From: SKVR01 sp964491395
GTDB lineage: Bacteria; Bacteroidota; Bacteroidia; Bacteroidales; UBA7960
Reading direction: 5' to 3'
Assembly (NCBI GenBank): GCA_964491395.1
Contig: CAZBGI010000003.1
Span: 1-64,000, forward strand
DNA length: 64,000 bases
The translations under genes and the position numbers were made by a program. Shown here piece after piece: positions 20,101-28,679 of this stretch (the stretch's first letter is position 1; each line of letters opens with the position of its first letter). The notes beneath the pieces were generated by a model that was not told the origin of the DNA, did no database searches, and saw nothing but the letters and a program-made list of their open reading frames with translations.

Positions 20101-22762
20101 TGCTTGGATAGGGCAGGGTAAAATTATAATAATTCATGTTTCCCTTGTTGCCTGGATTTGATACCGTAACACTGCCTCCTGTTTGGATGTAAGAACCTCT
20201 GTGAACTCCTGATGCAACTGATGTTCTGAACATTCTCATTTCTGCTGTTCCATCGTGTATTTCAAATCTGCCTGTTTGGCGTAGCACTACGCCGTCAGTT
20301 GATATGGCTTTGAGAGAACCGTTCATGATGATCAAAGCGCCAAATATACCCAGAGAGGTAATCTCTTCAGGCACTTCCAATATTCCCCCCCGAAGTATAA
20401 TTTGTGCATCTTGATCAATCAGATAGTCTCCTGCATACCCGGGCTCATGTTCGGTTTTTATGCTGGGAATGTGAATATTTTCTTCGATTACAACAATTCC
20501 GGAAAGCAAACCAAGTGCATTGTCATTGGGCAGATTGGGAGCCCAGTGGCCAGTGGTCTGGTCAAGGTTGTTTTGCCCCATTAAAAAGAACCGGTCAGGA
20601 TTTGTTGAGCGAATGAACAGGCTGTCGGTTGCGCCCTTGGCAATTTCAATGCGATAAAACTCCGTCGTGCCATTGGCTTGTATAACCTGGTCTTTTTGTT
20701 GTTTGTTAAAGATTACGTCGACCATACCGTCATCAGCGGGCATGTTGTAAAGCGGGTCTGTAAGGTTGCTGAAGCGGACAATCCCATCGTTGATGAAGTT
20801 CCCCTGGAGTGTAAGTTGATGTCGTGCATTTCCTTCCCCGGTAAGCAATTGGCCTGAAGATTGTACTTCCAGATTTTCTGAAACCCGGATATTTCTGGCT
20901 ACCGAACTGTTATCATTAATTAGCAGCACCCCGTTTTTAATCACCAGGGAGCCATTGAGATGGAAGTTGGCCAAAAGATTAATTTGGTCATTGGGGGTGT
21001 CAAGTTCGATTTCCACATTATTAAATTCGCGGTTGGTGGTAAAGTCAAAGCTTCCATTTCCATTGTACACAACTGTTCCTCCGTTAGTTGCAATAAAGTT
21101 AGCAGCCTCACCATCGGGGAAATAGTCTCCGGTAATGACGATACGTCCCTGTCCTCTGATGGTGTTAAAAGAGTGTCCCCGGGTAGTGTTGAGGGTCAAA
21201 ATCCCTCCGTTATTTATTCGTAAATCGCCATGGCTGTAGCTGGCATTTTCATCGCTGATGGTTACATTGTGCGTATTGTTGATGACAATGTTATCTGCCC
21301 TGTCGTTGATTTCATCTTCACCGGGATATCCCGAAGCCAAACCCCATGTTGCAGGATTTTCCCATGCACCGGACTGAACGGTAGACCATGTTTTTACTGT
21401 CGCGCTTGATTTGGCAATGGTGTAATAGCCTGTTTGTAAGTGTTCGTCGGGTACGCTGAATGAAACCCTGTTACCGGAAGGGGCAGCTGAGATGGGCAAT
21501 CTTGTAAATTGACCTGAGGAATTTTCTTTGTATAAAAGCACATACAAGCTTTCTGCTTCAACAGGAAGATTGGCTTCGGCAAAGTCAAATCCAATTCTGA
21601 TGGCGGTGCCATTGCCCTGGCCCGGGTCAAGGGTTCTTTCTAAGCGCCAAACCCGCTCCCAACGCTCTTCCAGGTCTGGGTCAGAGGGGAGATCTGCGGT
21701 AGTCGTATCATGCGCTTCATCGTTGTGGGCTGCAAATACAAACTCATCGTGCTCATCGATGGAGTTGCCTACCTCCGACAGGTATAGTCCCCCTCCGCTG
21801 CCGGTGCTGGCACTGTGCTTCTGGTATCCAAAGCCGGAGGTCATGATGCCTCCTATCCCTGTTATGTCATGGTTGTGAGCGATGTTTTTATAATCATCCA
21901 GGAAGTAGCTGTCTGTTCCTGTCAGAGGGAAATCATATTTAAAGGCCAGCATGCTTTCTACAATCAATCGCTGGGCCTGGTTGAGCTCATCGCGTAAAAC
22001 AATGATTTCAGCGATTTCTCCTTTTAACCAGCCATTACCATTTGTGAAGGTATTTCCAATGATAACCTGTGTTCCTTCATTTCGGTTAACGGATGAGTTG
22101 CCGAAATTCTGAGGACCTGAGATTATTTTGCCGTTGGAGTGCAGGGCTCTGTAATTTTCCAATCCGGAGAAGATACCCGTTTGAATCATTGCCTGGTTGT
22201 AGTGATAATAGCTTGAACTCATGTCTCCCAGCGTATTAAGCCGCATGGATAAAACCTTCGAGGAAGAGTTACTGTAAGACCGGAAATAAAATCTCCACGA
22301 ATTATTATGACCTTCAGATCCGGTCTTGGCTATGATGCCCTGTATATTTCCATCTGCTGGAGGAGTGCTGTTTCTGTGCACACTAATGATGGTCAGTTCC
22401 TGCATTCCGTCAAGGCTTTCATCATCGTTGATGTGCAACATGTGCTGGTTGACGCCGTTGTTGAAGCGAACCGCCGGTTTGTTGTTGAAAATGGACGAAC
22501 TGCTCAGGAATTCGGGGCGGTGGGAGCTTTCTTCGGAAAATGCATTATTCCCTTTTCCGCTGCTGTCGGGCCATGTGCTCACGTACCCGTCTTCGTCCGG
22601 GGTAATGTCTTCGGCTTTCAACCATAAGACCTTGTTTTGGGAGTTATAAACACCTCCCAGGCTGGTTGCATTCTGAGAGGATAAAGACAAAGGTACCAGC
22701 GAAATAATTAGCAATAATTTCCTGATTCCTGTAACAAAAGTGTAGTAGTGTGTAAATTTCAT
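14150..22762 (-). CDS. Giant T9SS-secreted surface protein with LamG-like N-terminus and threefold super-repeat
   Basis: 2870 residues. The N-terminus is a signal peptide (basic start, then LLLIISLVPLSLSS). Residues about 45-255 resemble a LamG/concanavalin-like lectin domain (VLWLKAEDI, WPDSSGKGNN, GEIAEIIVL). From about 457 a long beta-rich region begins, with repeated Asn/Gly-rich strand-turn motifs such as LEINGNLxI. Three long units start with a W-rich motif near residues 457, 1361 and 2257, and each reaches an FP[VI]G module near 1224, 2134 and 2539. A fibronectin-like segment follows (LPIELLSFTA, VEWSTASEINN) and the end is a T9SS type A sorting domain from about 2785 (LFPNPVKNG, LKPGIYFVTI, KFILR). 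I see no catalytic domain; an adhesin or matrix role is inferred. It lies between O-acetylation and Wzx/Wzy genes. Confidence 0.85.
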   Translation of the reverse strand: MKFTHYYTFVTGIRKLLLIISLVPLSLSSQNATSLGGVYNSQNKVLWLKAEDITPDEDGYVSTWPDSSGKGNNAFSEESSHRPEFLSSSSIFNNKPAVRFNNGVNQHMLHINDDESLDGMQELTIISVHRNSTPPADGNIQGIIAKTGSEGHNNSWRFYFRSYSNSSSKVLSMRLNTLGDMSSSYYHYNQAMIQTGIFSGLENYRALHSNGKIISGPQNFGNSSVNRNEGTQVIIGNTFTNGNGWLKGEIAEIIVLRDELNQAQRLIVESMLAFKYDFPLTGTDSYFLDDYKNIAHNHDITGIGGIMTSGFGYQKHSASTGSGGGLYLSEVGNSIDEHDEFVFAAHNDEAHDTTTADLPSDPDLEERWERVWRLERTLDPGQGNGTAIRIGFDFAEANLPVEAESLYVLLYKENSSGQFTRLPISAAPSGNRVSFSVPDEHLQTGYYTIAKSSATVKTWSTVQSGAWENPATWGLASGYPGEDEINDRADNIVINNTHNVTISDENASYSHGDLRINNGGILTLNTTRGHSFNTIRGQGRIVITGDYFPDGEAANFIATNGGTVVYNGNGSFDFTTNREFNNVEIELDTPNDQINLLANFHLNGSLVIKNGVLLINDNSSVARNIRVSENLEVQSSGQLLTGEGNARHQLTLQGNFINDGIVRFSNLTDPLYNMPADDGMVDVIFNKQQKDQVIQANGTTEFYRIEIAKGATDSLFIRSTNPDRFFLMGQNNLDQTTGHWAPNLPNDNALGLLSGIVVIEENIHIPSIKTEHEPGYAGDYLIDQDAQIILRGGILEVPEEITSLGIFGALIIMNGSLKAISTDGVVLRQTGRFEIHDGTAEMRMFRTSVASGVHRGSYIQTGGSVTVSNPGNKGNMNYYNFTLPYPSNSFSMTGGELTVTHPRTTNDPSPSFLGGILISSLPENQNITGGTVNLVLGNHRSFIINSAAPFYNLELSRTSSSDVRFLLAPYPGGVPDGGSSNPPPASEAFPLHVLNNLTLKGGTYPARLDMNGYSAIIEGDILLEEDTRIWGENAFLTVSGSGNNTLEIESPTDVFTIGTLTLDKTGTSDTLFVKRSNINDDSEILLIENMLSTRKGIFSYDTYQISLKGDWELDAPVGSASETGKLVLNGSDLQNITVTDPASPSVIGHLEISNSNGVKLNKNDIQSIYKLTLSDGIFNINKHGITIENEIEGTGYDATKMIATAGGHPNGGLNRLLSGDNTLQFPVGSIVNNTARYTPLSATFSDVQEDVYISVNPVNSELPTLNGDNPDEALRYYWKIRHNDVNTLPMVDEYEFTFDASSLPAPDLQFVPGKVIGQQRDFEDSDNYNESNRTITFNGDGNGFALEQGEYTAGLESKFSGLVRVFYSRSSTNSNAPADWHDTDTWSMESHTGASSDDLPGAGDLVQLGVVSGNPHAVYIDSNVNVAGIGFEEENNQLPILEINDAANTMNLGIVSGTGHLVIKQGVEQATIAGDFEDFVASEDSYITYKVTSNTGNYNIASGFTLYPNLRLEGMPESTARLMLPDNDMLIKGNLEIAHLAGVILHDGAEGNMMVEKNLILGDDGEDVWLLFPESGSSKTIHVQENIYLEGSTNSGITTEGPADDINHFLIAEKDIIHNNGELVFFNGDESATRITLKLTGDSDGIYTRDGGTKPDFYRIIAEKGDNIETTFTFLHDFNLNSSAGNSQKPLELVSGKLILEGSGTDIHLTTGGNDFEIPSKAGLQLKDNVIARASAEDAGITLRGLLKLEENAQLLMAAPSSKAHIQYGASGTARLEISDDALLEVASHIRGFLENDNGVLKYVQDGGTVYAGKNPDLPFNPVHNRPGVLEILNPGSLFHFTGGNLYIVRGHIPDPGHREILYLHPAEVNIHPDATLHLGHQGITNNLYKVTVSSSAVLPNVEVWLGGTVEAEINSNLYIQGNLSINANKILNANQSDLHIYLAGNLENNGNFQINNGTLEMNGEEQLISGNSQTALNDLIINTIQEVALDTDITIYGDLQILEGYLSDLGKDIVLNGNIHNQYGHRSSENTGGFFFSGTNGPQEVSGSGSFGRFIVQNSDGVMLSNSIEIDNMLNLNYGTLYIDNHLLNMGPEATLSPENLEDFNANRMIQLSGDINAQGMRWSVNAPAEYIFPIGVSNKYTPAWVDVTSPQNNANIGIAPIDSRHPNITTTPNLNFYWSVHSEGLSGFTGDLYFQYNDADAQGDQSEYISARLFEESWSRLTFDEVDESGNLVTFPYSTGVNNLSGDYTAGEDIPEVVLRFRTIADGDWPDKDIWENITEGYAADDVPDSGPIGQIAEIAEGDTVYTGQNRKISYRTRIEGNLIVENSSPTHYLGEVTGDGRIILDFPTLPLGNYQNFLTNGTLEYTGNTDYTIDPARFPLSGINNIVFSGHGNRRMPSGSLVVHGNLELLDGVFVDFSYNDVSVQLKGNLSKSSNSILFSGNGSESSTLSFTGSNPQNIEGDFSNQSKLNIVRIDNPAGVSVDGTIEIRNNLELLNGKVNTSETNMLRLLNSAVINGANNQRFINGPLQKQGNTRFIFPVGDNNRMGRIAFRPAGDVWDDQTILQASYHNQTPPNDEQGLAPLVQVSSVEYWSLSTLSNKSENIEGQVELFIEDEEFSGIPFPEEVMVGWYNEPQEHWESQGGTPQGSSPVYVRSNVLDLAETEQLFSFGIDGFSNNPLPIELLSFTAKALNETVRVEWSTASEINNDYFTVERSIDGKQFEVVGYLDGSGTTTTVNSYSLTDLHPHKGVSYYRLKQTDFDGTYEYFDMVAVQTDESRADSPQVTLFPNPVKNGVLNLLLDDFPNEESLDILISDLYGRVISLHQIYTDPSGSANHSINNLQQLKPGIYFVTIQNNNTRIKDKFILR

Positions 22763-23175
22763 AATATTGTCATAATTTTAACAAAACCAACAAAACGATA
22801 AAAAACGACGATTTGTTACATTTAAATTACGACGAATAAAAGTGGGCATCAATTGTGGATTCTACGTATTTTGTCTATTCGTGATATCCGTAATAATGTA
22901 GATATTTACATGATTAATTTTATGAAAATGGAATTCCAACGAAAGACAATCGATGCTAATTATCGGTTCTCAATAGTTTTCTTGGGTTGGTAGTTAAGTG
23001 GTTAGAAAGAATAATTACTTCCGTTTCCATAAAATGGAGAGACAGCAATTATCTGAGAGAGGGATTGGGTTGACTCAACGATTTAAAACATCCAAATTAT
23101 ACAACTAAATTAAAACAGGAGTTGGAAGGTTCATTTTTTCATTAAGTGGAGTTTCGGCTTCCGGCAATAGAATTT
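22763..23175. other. Intergenic region upstream of the giant T9SS gene
   Basis: No coding sequence is supported in this AT-rich 413-bp stretch. It follows the end of the flippase gene and precedes the giant protein gene on the same strand, so it should contain the 3' end of one transcript and the promoter of the other. I found no full TAnnTTTG box on the - strand and no strong terminator hairpin. Confidence 0.5.
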
Positions 23176-24609
23176 TTACTTTGAGTTTTTTTTCATGGAT
23201 GACCTTGCGTGGATTATTGTAATGAGCTTTTTAAAATCACTGCTTAGATCTAATAGCAGGAATACCAGGTAAAGAAAAACCTGGGCAAAGGTAAGCCAGT
23301 AATAATTCAAAAGAAGTGTTGTCAATGTGCCGGTTAAAAGTATAATTCGGGGTAAATAGAAAACCATTGTTTTTTTGAGGTCGAATCTCATATCGTAAAT
23401 AAACACATAGAAAACAACAACAGGCAGTATCAGAACTGTTTGTGAGATGGCAATCAGTTTGGCTATCATTAACGGGGAATGTAATGAACCCAGAACAATG
23501 GAAACGACAATCGTTACAGAATTAAAGACGCCAAATCTGAACAGAAGCCTTTCCTTATAGTGGATTTTAAAAATGGCTTCAATATTGGTTTTATTGGTGC
23601 GCGAGAGGACAACCATTCCAAAGTAAGGTAAGTATTGTACCGTACCCAGCCAGTTAGATCCCCAGAGAATTTTAACCAGTAAATCAGGCATTAAAATCAG
23701 CACCGCCCCCACGGGGAAACTGACAAGGGTGATTAATCCCACAAAGAACATGTATTCGTGGTTTACATTACCACCGTCAGTTTTTAGTTTTTGAAGATTG
23801 GGATACAAAATGGTTCCAAATAAATTGTCAATGGTTTTTTCTGCCAGGTTAAGAAAACGATAACCTCTGTTGTACAAACCCAGCGAAGTTTCACCAAAGT
23901 TTTTGCCAATTAGGAGGTTATCAAGGTTGCGTCCCCAGTAACTTATCATTCTTACACCCAGTATGCTTCCCATCAAGGCTTTCGAATATTTAAACGCAAC
24001 TCTGGTATATTTAAACGGATAAAACCTGAGTTTCAGGTAGGTATAAGATTTGTAATGGAATAATTTGTAAACCTCACCCAATAAAAACGGTACAATCAAC
24101 GACCAGTAAGAAAAACCTACTGCAGCCATTGTTATCATTAAAGCATTGGATAACAGGTTGTTGGTTAATTCGATTTTTCCTACCAGACTGTACCGACGTT
24201 CTTTTATTAAAAGCGCGTAAAATACGGCACTGCTGCTTCTGATGGGGAATTTGAAAGCAATCAGCAGGGTTGGAAGAATCAACGCATTGTTTTCATAAAA
24301 GAGAGCCAGGGGATAAGACAATAAAATCACCAGAATAAAAAGTGCGAAACCTACATAAATTGACAGGTTCAGCATGGCCTTGTGAAAAGTATATTGGAAA
24401 GGGTTTCTAATTACCTCAGAGCTAATCCCCAAACCTGTAAGGATTCCGGCAAAATTGGTGATTACATATATCATCGCTACAATTCCGTATTCTTCAGGCA
24501 ACAGTAAGCGTGCCATGACAATGGAGGCTAAAAAGCTTACTATTTCTCCGGTATATGTAAATCGACCTAATTGAAAAACATTTTTCAGGGTTGTTATTTT
24601 GAATGACAT
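23176..24609 (-). CDS. Polysaccharide flippase (Wzx-like, MOP superfamily)
   Basis: A 477-residue polytopic membrane protein with about 12-14 hydrophobic helices. The N-terminus (FTYTGEIVSFLASIVMARLLLPEEYGI) and LGLYNRGYRFLNL are typical of the PST/Wzx branch of the MOP exporters, which move undecaprenyl-linked repeat units to the periplasmic face. It is the last gene of the - strand run starting at 31042 and lies 168 nt after the polymerase candidate. Wzx proteins diverge strongly, so substrate cannot be predicted. Confidence 0.9.
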   Translation of the reverse strand: MSFKITTLKNVFQLGRFTYTGEIVSFLASIVMARLLLPEEYGIVAMIYVITNFAGILTGLGISSEVIRNPFQYTFHKAMLNLSIYVGFALFILVILLSYPLALFYENNALILPTLLIAFKFPIRSSSAVFYALLIKERRYSLVGKIELTNNLLSNALMITMAAVGFSYWSLIVPFLLGEVYKLFHYKSYTYLKLRFYPFKYTRVAFKYSKALMGSILGVRMISYWGRNLDNLLIGKNFGETSLGLYNRGYRFLNLAEKTIDNLFGTILYPNLQKLKTDGGNVNHEYMFFVGLITLVSFPVGAVLILMPDLLVKILWGSNWLGTVQYLPYFGMVVLSRTNKTNIEAIFKIHYKERLLFRFGVFNSVTIVVSIVLGSLHSPLMIAKLIAISQTVLILPVVVFYVFIYDMRFDLKKTMVFYLPRIILLTGTLTTLLLNYYWLTFAQVFLYLVFLLLDLSSDFKKLITIIHARSSMKKNSK

Positions 24610-24777
24610 TTATTTGTCTTATTTTGAGTTTCTTTTTTTACTGATTAATGAACCTTTTTGAGGAGGATTAGCTCACTTATTGCAGGAGGTTGGAGACAAG
24701 AGGAGAATAGTTACATTGCATTCAAATTAAGTATTCGTAATAATATTATTGTTTTATGTGTGGTGGTTTTTGTATAA

Positions 24778-26028
24778 CTATGTTTTATATGCGTAATTTA
24801 ATTTGTTGTCATTTTCTTCAGTTTCTTCATGCAATTCATTCTTTTCAAGTTCCTGGTTTTTATATTTATCAATCATGTAGAGCACAATCATGAAAAAGGC
24901 GATGCCGGTGGCATTACTGAAAATATTGGAACCTGTAAACATGACCAGTGCCCGCGAAATAAAAAAGTATCTTAAATAAACAATTTCTTTGGGAAGTTTT
25001 CCGAAAATAACCCGGGCCATAATGCTTAACTGGGCAATGACAAATAGCAATCCAAACTTGGTGTAATCACCTATTAATCCAATGTCGGACTGATAGAGTC
25101 CAAGTTTTTTGTAAAGATTTACTTCTTTTCCAAAACTGGAATTTAAACTATCCTGGCCATTACCAAAAATGTAGGCCAGATTGTTGGGCATAAATTCAGT
25201 AAGAAAAAACCTTACGGCCACCAGCCTGATGTTTTCCCGGGTTGCAGTGGATTCCTTCCTGGTGACAGCAATCAATTCAAGAAAAATATCCTGGAATAGA
25301 ATAAATACCGCCAAACCAGCCACTCCTGCCATCAACATTACCAGGGTTCTGGATTTAACCTGTTTGCTGAAAAAAATAAAGGCTACAGTTAGCAAGACAA
25401 TGGATGCCAGGCTTTGCCGGGTTCCTTGCAATATACCATTGATCACAAAAAATATAAGGCAATATATTCCATACTTTAGCTCGTAATTCTTTAATAGCTT
25501 TTGCAAGGACATGTAATAAGCGAGCAAAAGAAAACCACCCCCGGGGATGAATATTCTGACCGTTCCGCGTTCTACCCCCACTCTGGAATCAACAATGCGC
25601 GTTGGATATACCATGTACTGGGTTAAATAAAGAAACACATATACAAAGGCCAGAGGGAGAAATAATTTTTCCAAATCTTCGATCTCTGGTTTTATCGTAT
25701 GAAGGAAGAAATAGAAAAAGAAAAAATAGATGTATCGCTGAGCGATAAGCGTGATGGTAAAAGGCTGATTATGGAATGCATTGGCCATAAACATACTAAA
25801 AAATGCGGCCAGTAATAGTAAGTATATCTCCTTTTTGAAATGTTGCTTTTCCCCTGTTTTGTAACCTGACAACTGCTGAAACAGCAATACAAATATGATA
25901 ATACCTATGCCTGCCATTTCACCGATATTTCGCAGAGGCTCAGGAATGAAAATAAGGGTGTAAAAGCTTGAGGCTAAAACAAAAATACTTATTATCAGCA
26001 TTCGTTTGAATAGTGGGCTTTCTAACAT
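24778..26028 (-). CDS. O-antigen/exopolysaccharide polymerase-like membrane protein (Wzy-like)
   Basis: 416 residues with about 11 predicted membrane helices and a larger soluble loop around residues 255-320 (VTRKESTATRENIRLVAVRF, then FGNGQDSLNSSFG). The Arg-containing loop followed by further helices matches O-antigen polymerase and ligase proteins. It lies directly before the flippase gene in the same direction, and with Wza- and Wzc-like genes present a polymerase is expected in this locus. Wzy and WaaL cannot be told apart confidently by sequence; the context favours polymerase. The C-terminus is a charged tail rich in Glu and Asn. Confidence 0.78.
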   Translation of the reverse strand: MLESPLFKRMLIISIFVLASSFYTLIFIPEPLRNIGEMAGIGIIIFVLLFQQLSGYKTGEKQHFKKEIYLLLLAAFFSMFMANAFHNQPFTITLIAQRYIYFFFFYFFLHTIKPEIEDLEKLFLPLAFVYVFLYLTQYMVYPTRIVDSRVGVERGTVRIFIPGGGFLLLAYYMSLQKLLKNYELKYGIYCLIFFVINGILQGTRQSLASIVLLTVAFIFFSKQVKSRTLVMLMAGVAGLAVFILFQDIFLELIAVTRKESTATRENIRLVAVRFFLTEFMPNNLAYIFGNGQDSLNSSFGKEVNLYKKLGLYQSDIGLIGDYTKFGLLFVIAQLSIMARVIFGKLPKEIVYLRYFFISRALVMFTGSNIFSNATGIAFFMIVLYMIDKYKNQELEKNELHEETEENDNKLNYAYKT

Positions 26029-26223
26029 ATTCTTTGGTTTTTAGATTTAAAATATCACAGGGGAATGATATCTTGTTCTAGAAATCAACAAAATTCTCTT
26101 TATGTCAAAGTTGGTGCTTTTCTAAAAGTACTATTTTATTTTGTTGTCTGTATTTATCTGTGTTTAAATAATTGAGCCGAACCATTGTCCCGGACAAGAA
26201 AAGCATGCGAAACGCAAATAATA

Positions 26224-27453
26224 TCAAAGGTGTGTGTTTGAGGGTTTGGGTATACAACCTTGCTTTTTCAGATAGATGGAGAACGCGTAAAACATCCAGG
26301 CTTGCGCCCAGCGCATATAGGGTATTTTGGATGAAAATACAGGCTTTAATTGATAGTAAAAATAACCGTGTTGACTTTGCATATTCTGTATTGTCCATGA
26401 CAGTACTTTTTCTATCAACGGCCGGTTCTTTTCAGCATTATTTGTTTTTATAAGTGTGGCAATCAATTGTGCCGGAGAATGAATATCTACCGGATAGGTT
26501 TGGTTATGGTAATAAGCCGGAGTTCCATCCTCGGCAAAGAAATTAGTAAGATAATATGTCAGCCCTTTTTGAAAAGCTTTGTCGAACTGGTTGTCTTGTG
26601 TATATACTTTGTATTCATAAATGCACTCCAGATTAAAACCTGTATGAAAATTGTCGATCCATTGCTGGTTGCTTTTGCTTCCATATACCCAGGAGCCGTC
26701 CGGATTCTGGCACCTGATAATGGTTTCGATGGCTGTTTTGCCGAGTTCTTTCCATTCAGAATTGCCGGTATATTTAAACCCACGAGCCAGTAAACGGGCC
26801 CCAAGAAGGGATGCATTGTAGACTTGCGATTTATCCACAGGTGAGTAAGAAAAGAAGAAACCACCGAACTGATCTGGGGTTCTGTTTAGGTCTTTTGCAA
26901 CAAAATTGCAAGCAGAGAGGGCGGTGTCAAGGTATTTTTTTTCTGAGGTAATCTCCCAGGCTTCAAAAAGTGCATTGGCCACGAAGGAAGTTGCCACAAC
27001 CGTTGGAGTATACCTGGGCTGGAAAAAAACCCTGCTTTGCCAGTCGAAATTGTATCCCCAGCAAGCACCACTGTAACCTTCCGATTGTAATTCAATGATC
27101 TTGTCAGAAAGAAAAACTATTTTCTTTAGTATCTCCTCAGAACTTCCGAATGTTGTATTGCCCGACTGACTTATATGATACAGTTGACAATAGCCATAGA
27201 GAAATAACCCCAGTCCTTTGGTATTGTATTGTTTTGGTACCAAAAATAAGGGTCTCAGATTAATGGGGGACCTTTTAAACAACTGAATCCATGCCATCCT
27301 TGGCAACCAGTGATATTTCAACGGAGTTGCCTGGAAAATAACGGAATTCATTCCATCATAAGGATCCCAACCTTTATATTCATTTTTTTCTACATAAGCC
27401 TTTAGCTTCATAAAACTTTGGGTGGGAGAGATTCCTGGAGTATTTCGTTTCAA
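26224..27453 (-). CDS. Alpha/alpha-toroid (six-hairpin glycosidase-like) protein of polysaccharide clusters
   Basis: A soluble protein of 409 residues without a clear signal peptide. It has a repeated helical-hairpin pattern with many aromatic residues (GWDPYDGMNS near the N-terminus, CWGYNFDWQSRVFF, FHTGFNLECIYEY, DGTPAYYHNQTYPVDIHSPAQ), which resembles six-hairpin glycosidase or epimerase folds. Bacteroidota proteins of this look are often labelled delta-aminolevulinic acid dehydratase, which I do not believe here. Located between UDP-GlcNAc 2-epimerase and the polymerase, it may act on the glycan or a lipid-linked intermediate. The activity is unknown. Confidence 0.6.
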   Translation of the reverse strand: MKRNTPGISPTQSFMKLKAYVEKNEYKGWDPYDGMNSVIFQATPLKYHWLPRMAWIQLFKRSPINLRPLFLVPKQYNTKGLGLFLYGYCQLYHISQSGNTTFGSSEEILKKIVFLSDKIIELQSEGYSGACWGYNFDWQSRVFFQPRYTPTVVATSFVANALFEAWEITSEKKYLDTALSACNFVAKDLNRTPDQFGGFFFSYSPVDKSQVYNASLLGARLLARGFKYTGNSEWKELGKTAIETIIRCQNPDGSWVYGSKSNQQWIDNFHTGFNLECIYEYKVYTQDNQFDKAFQKGLTYYLTNFFAEDGTPAYYHNQTYPVDIHSPAQLIATLIKTNNAEKNRPLIEKVLSWTIQNMQSQHGYFYYQLKPVFSSKIPYMRWAQAWMFYAFSIYLKKQGCIPKPSNTHL

Positions 27454-27491
27454 CAGATTTGCGTTTTTCAGGGTAAAAATAAATCGATTTC

Positions 27492-28583
27492 TTAATGTGA
27501 TAAATGTATCAGAATCTCAACGATTCTTTGGGAAGTTTTGCCATCCCATAGTGGGGGGACGGAGCCCTTTTTCCAATTTCCGGAAAAGAGTTTTTCCAGC
27601 GCGGGTTTTATGGCTTTCGGATGGGTTCCTATCAATTCATTGGTTCCCTGTGTGATGGTTTCAGGACGTTCGGTATTATCGCGCAATGTCATACAAGGTA
27701 CACCCATAACGGTGGTTTCTTCTGTTATTCCACCGGAATCGGTAATGACAGCCATGGCGTTTTTTACCAGATAATTAAACTCAAGATACCCCAGGGGTTC
27801 TACAGTGTGAAGTTTGGGATGCTTGATGCCTGCTTTTTCCAGGATGCGTGCGGTGCGTGGATGAACAGGAAAAATCAGGGGTTTGTCCTGGGAATGGCGG
27901 ATTATTTCATCGATCATGTGTTTGAGATTTGACTCTTCATCTACATTTGCAGGTCTGTGCAAGGTCATTACAATGTAATTATGCTGTTTTAAATCCAGCG
28001 TGTCCCATACCTCAGGTTTTTTTAAATTGTCCATATGTTTCAGTAAGGTGTCTATCATTGTATTGCCCACCAGGAAGATGCGATTCGCTTCAATTCCCAT
28101 TTTAGCCAGGTTCTGCGATGCCATCTCGGTTGTTGTGAAGAAATAATTGGTTATACTATCGGTAACAATGCGATTGATTTCTTCCGGCATCGTCCAATCG
28201 CCCGATCGAATACCTGCTTCTACATGAGCAACCTTAACATGCATTTTTTGTGCTACAATTGAGCATGCCATGGTTGATGTTACGTCGCCCACAACAAGGC
28301 ACAAATCTGGTTTACTTTCCATCAGAAGTGTTTCGTATCCCAGCATTATAGCAGCAGTTTGTGATGCCTGGGTTCCTCCACCAGCCCCCAGGTTGATATC
28401 TGGAGCAGGTATGCCCAACTGTTCAAAAAAGCTTTCGCTCATGTTTTTATCATAGTGTTGTCCGGTATGAACCAAACGAAATGATATGTTATGAGCTTTG
28501 TCCCGGGCTTCTCTGATGGCGTCAATAATGGGAGATATTTTCATAAAATTGGGGCGTGCACCAGCAATAATATCTATTTTCAT
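27492..28583 (-). CDS. wecB: UDP-N-acetylglucosamine 2-epimerase, non-hydrolysing
   Basis: Interconverts UDP-GlcNAc and UDP-ManNAc in the cytoplasm. The 363-residue protein has a GT-B-like fold with the landmarks GARPNFMKISPI, HTGQHYDKNMSESFF, HVEAGIRSGDWTMPEE and DSGGITEETTVMGVP, then LRDNTERPET. No UDP-ManNAc dehydrogenase (WecC) is visible, so the product may be used as ManNAc. A WecG/TagA-type transferase at 33652-34401 is a plausible user. It is 38 nt upstream of the toroid gene and 96 nt downstream of the CapK-like gene. Confidence 0.94.
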   Translation of the reverse strand: MKIDIIAGARPNFMKISPIIDAIREARDKAHNISFRLVHTGQHYDKNMSESFFEQLGIPAPDINLGAGGGTQASQTAAIMLGYETLLMESKPDLCLVVGDVTSTMACSIVAQKMHVKVAHVEAGIRSGDWTMPEEINRIVTDSITNYFFTTTEMASQNLAKMGIEANRIFLVGNTMIDTLLKHMDNLKKPEVWDTLDLKQHNYIVMTLHRPANVDEESNLKHMIDEIIRHSQDKPLIFPVHPRTARILEKAGIKHPKLHTVEPLGYLEFNYLVKNAMAVITDSGGITEETTVMGVPCMTLRDNTERPETITQGTNELIGTHPKAIKPALEKLFSGNWKKGSVPPLWDGKTSQRIVEILIHLSH

Positions 28584-28679
28584 CCTTATTTGTTTTTGTT
28601 TAGTTGTTGGTATCTGGGTGTGTAGAAGACTGTTTAAGAGCTTTTCAGGAAATTTGTTATTTGTTGTCAGGCTATAGAA

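Noticed and set aside
26105..26398. 97-codon - strand frame overlapping the 3' end of the toroid gene
   Set aside because: It overlaps a well-supported gene in another frame and its downstream part is spacer; no features support translation.
26224..27453. Annotation as delta-aminolevulinic acid dehydratase
   Set aside because: None of the zinc-binding cysteines or the catalytic lysine pattern of HemB is visible; the label for such Bacteroidota proteins appears to be inherited error.
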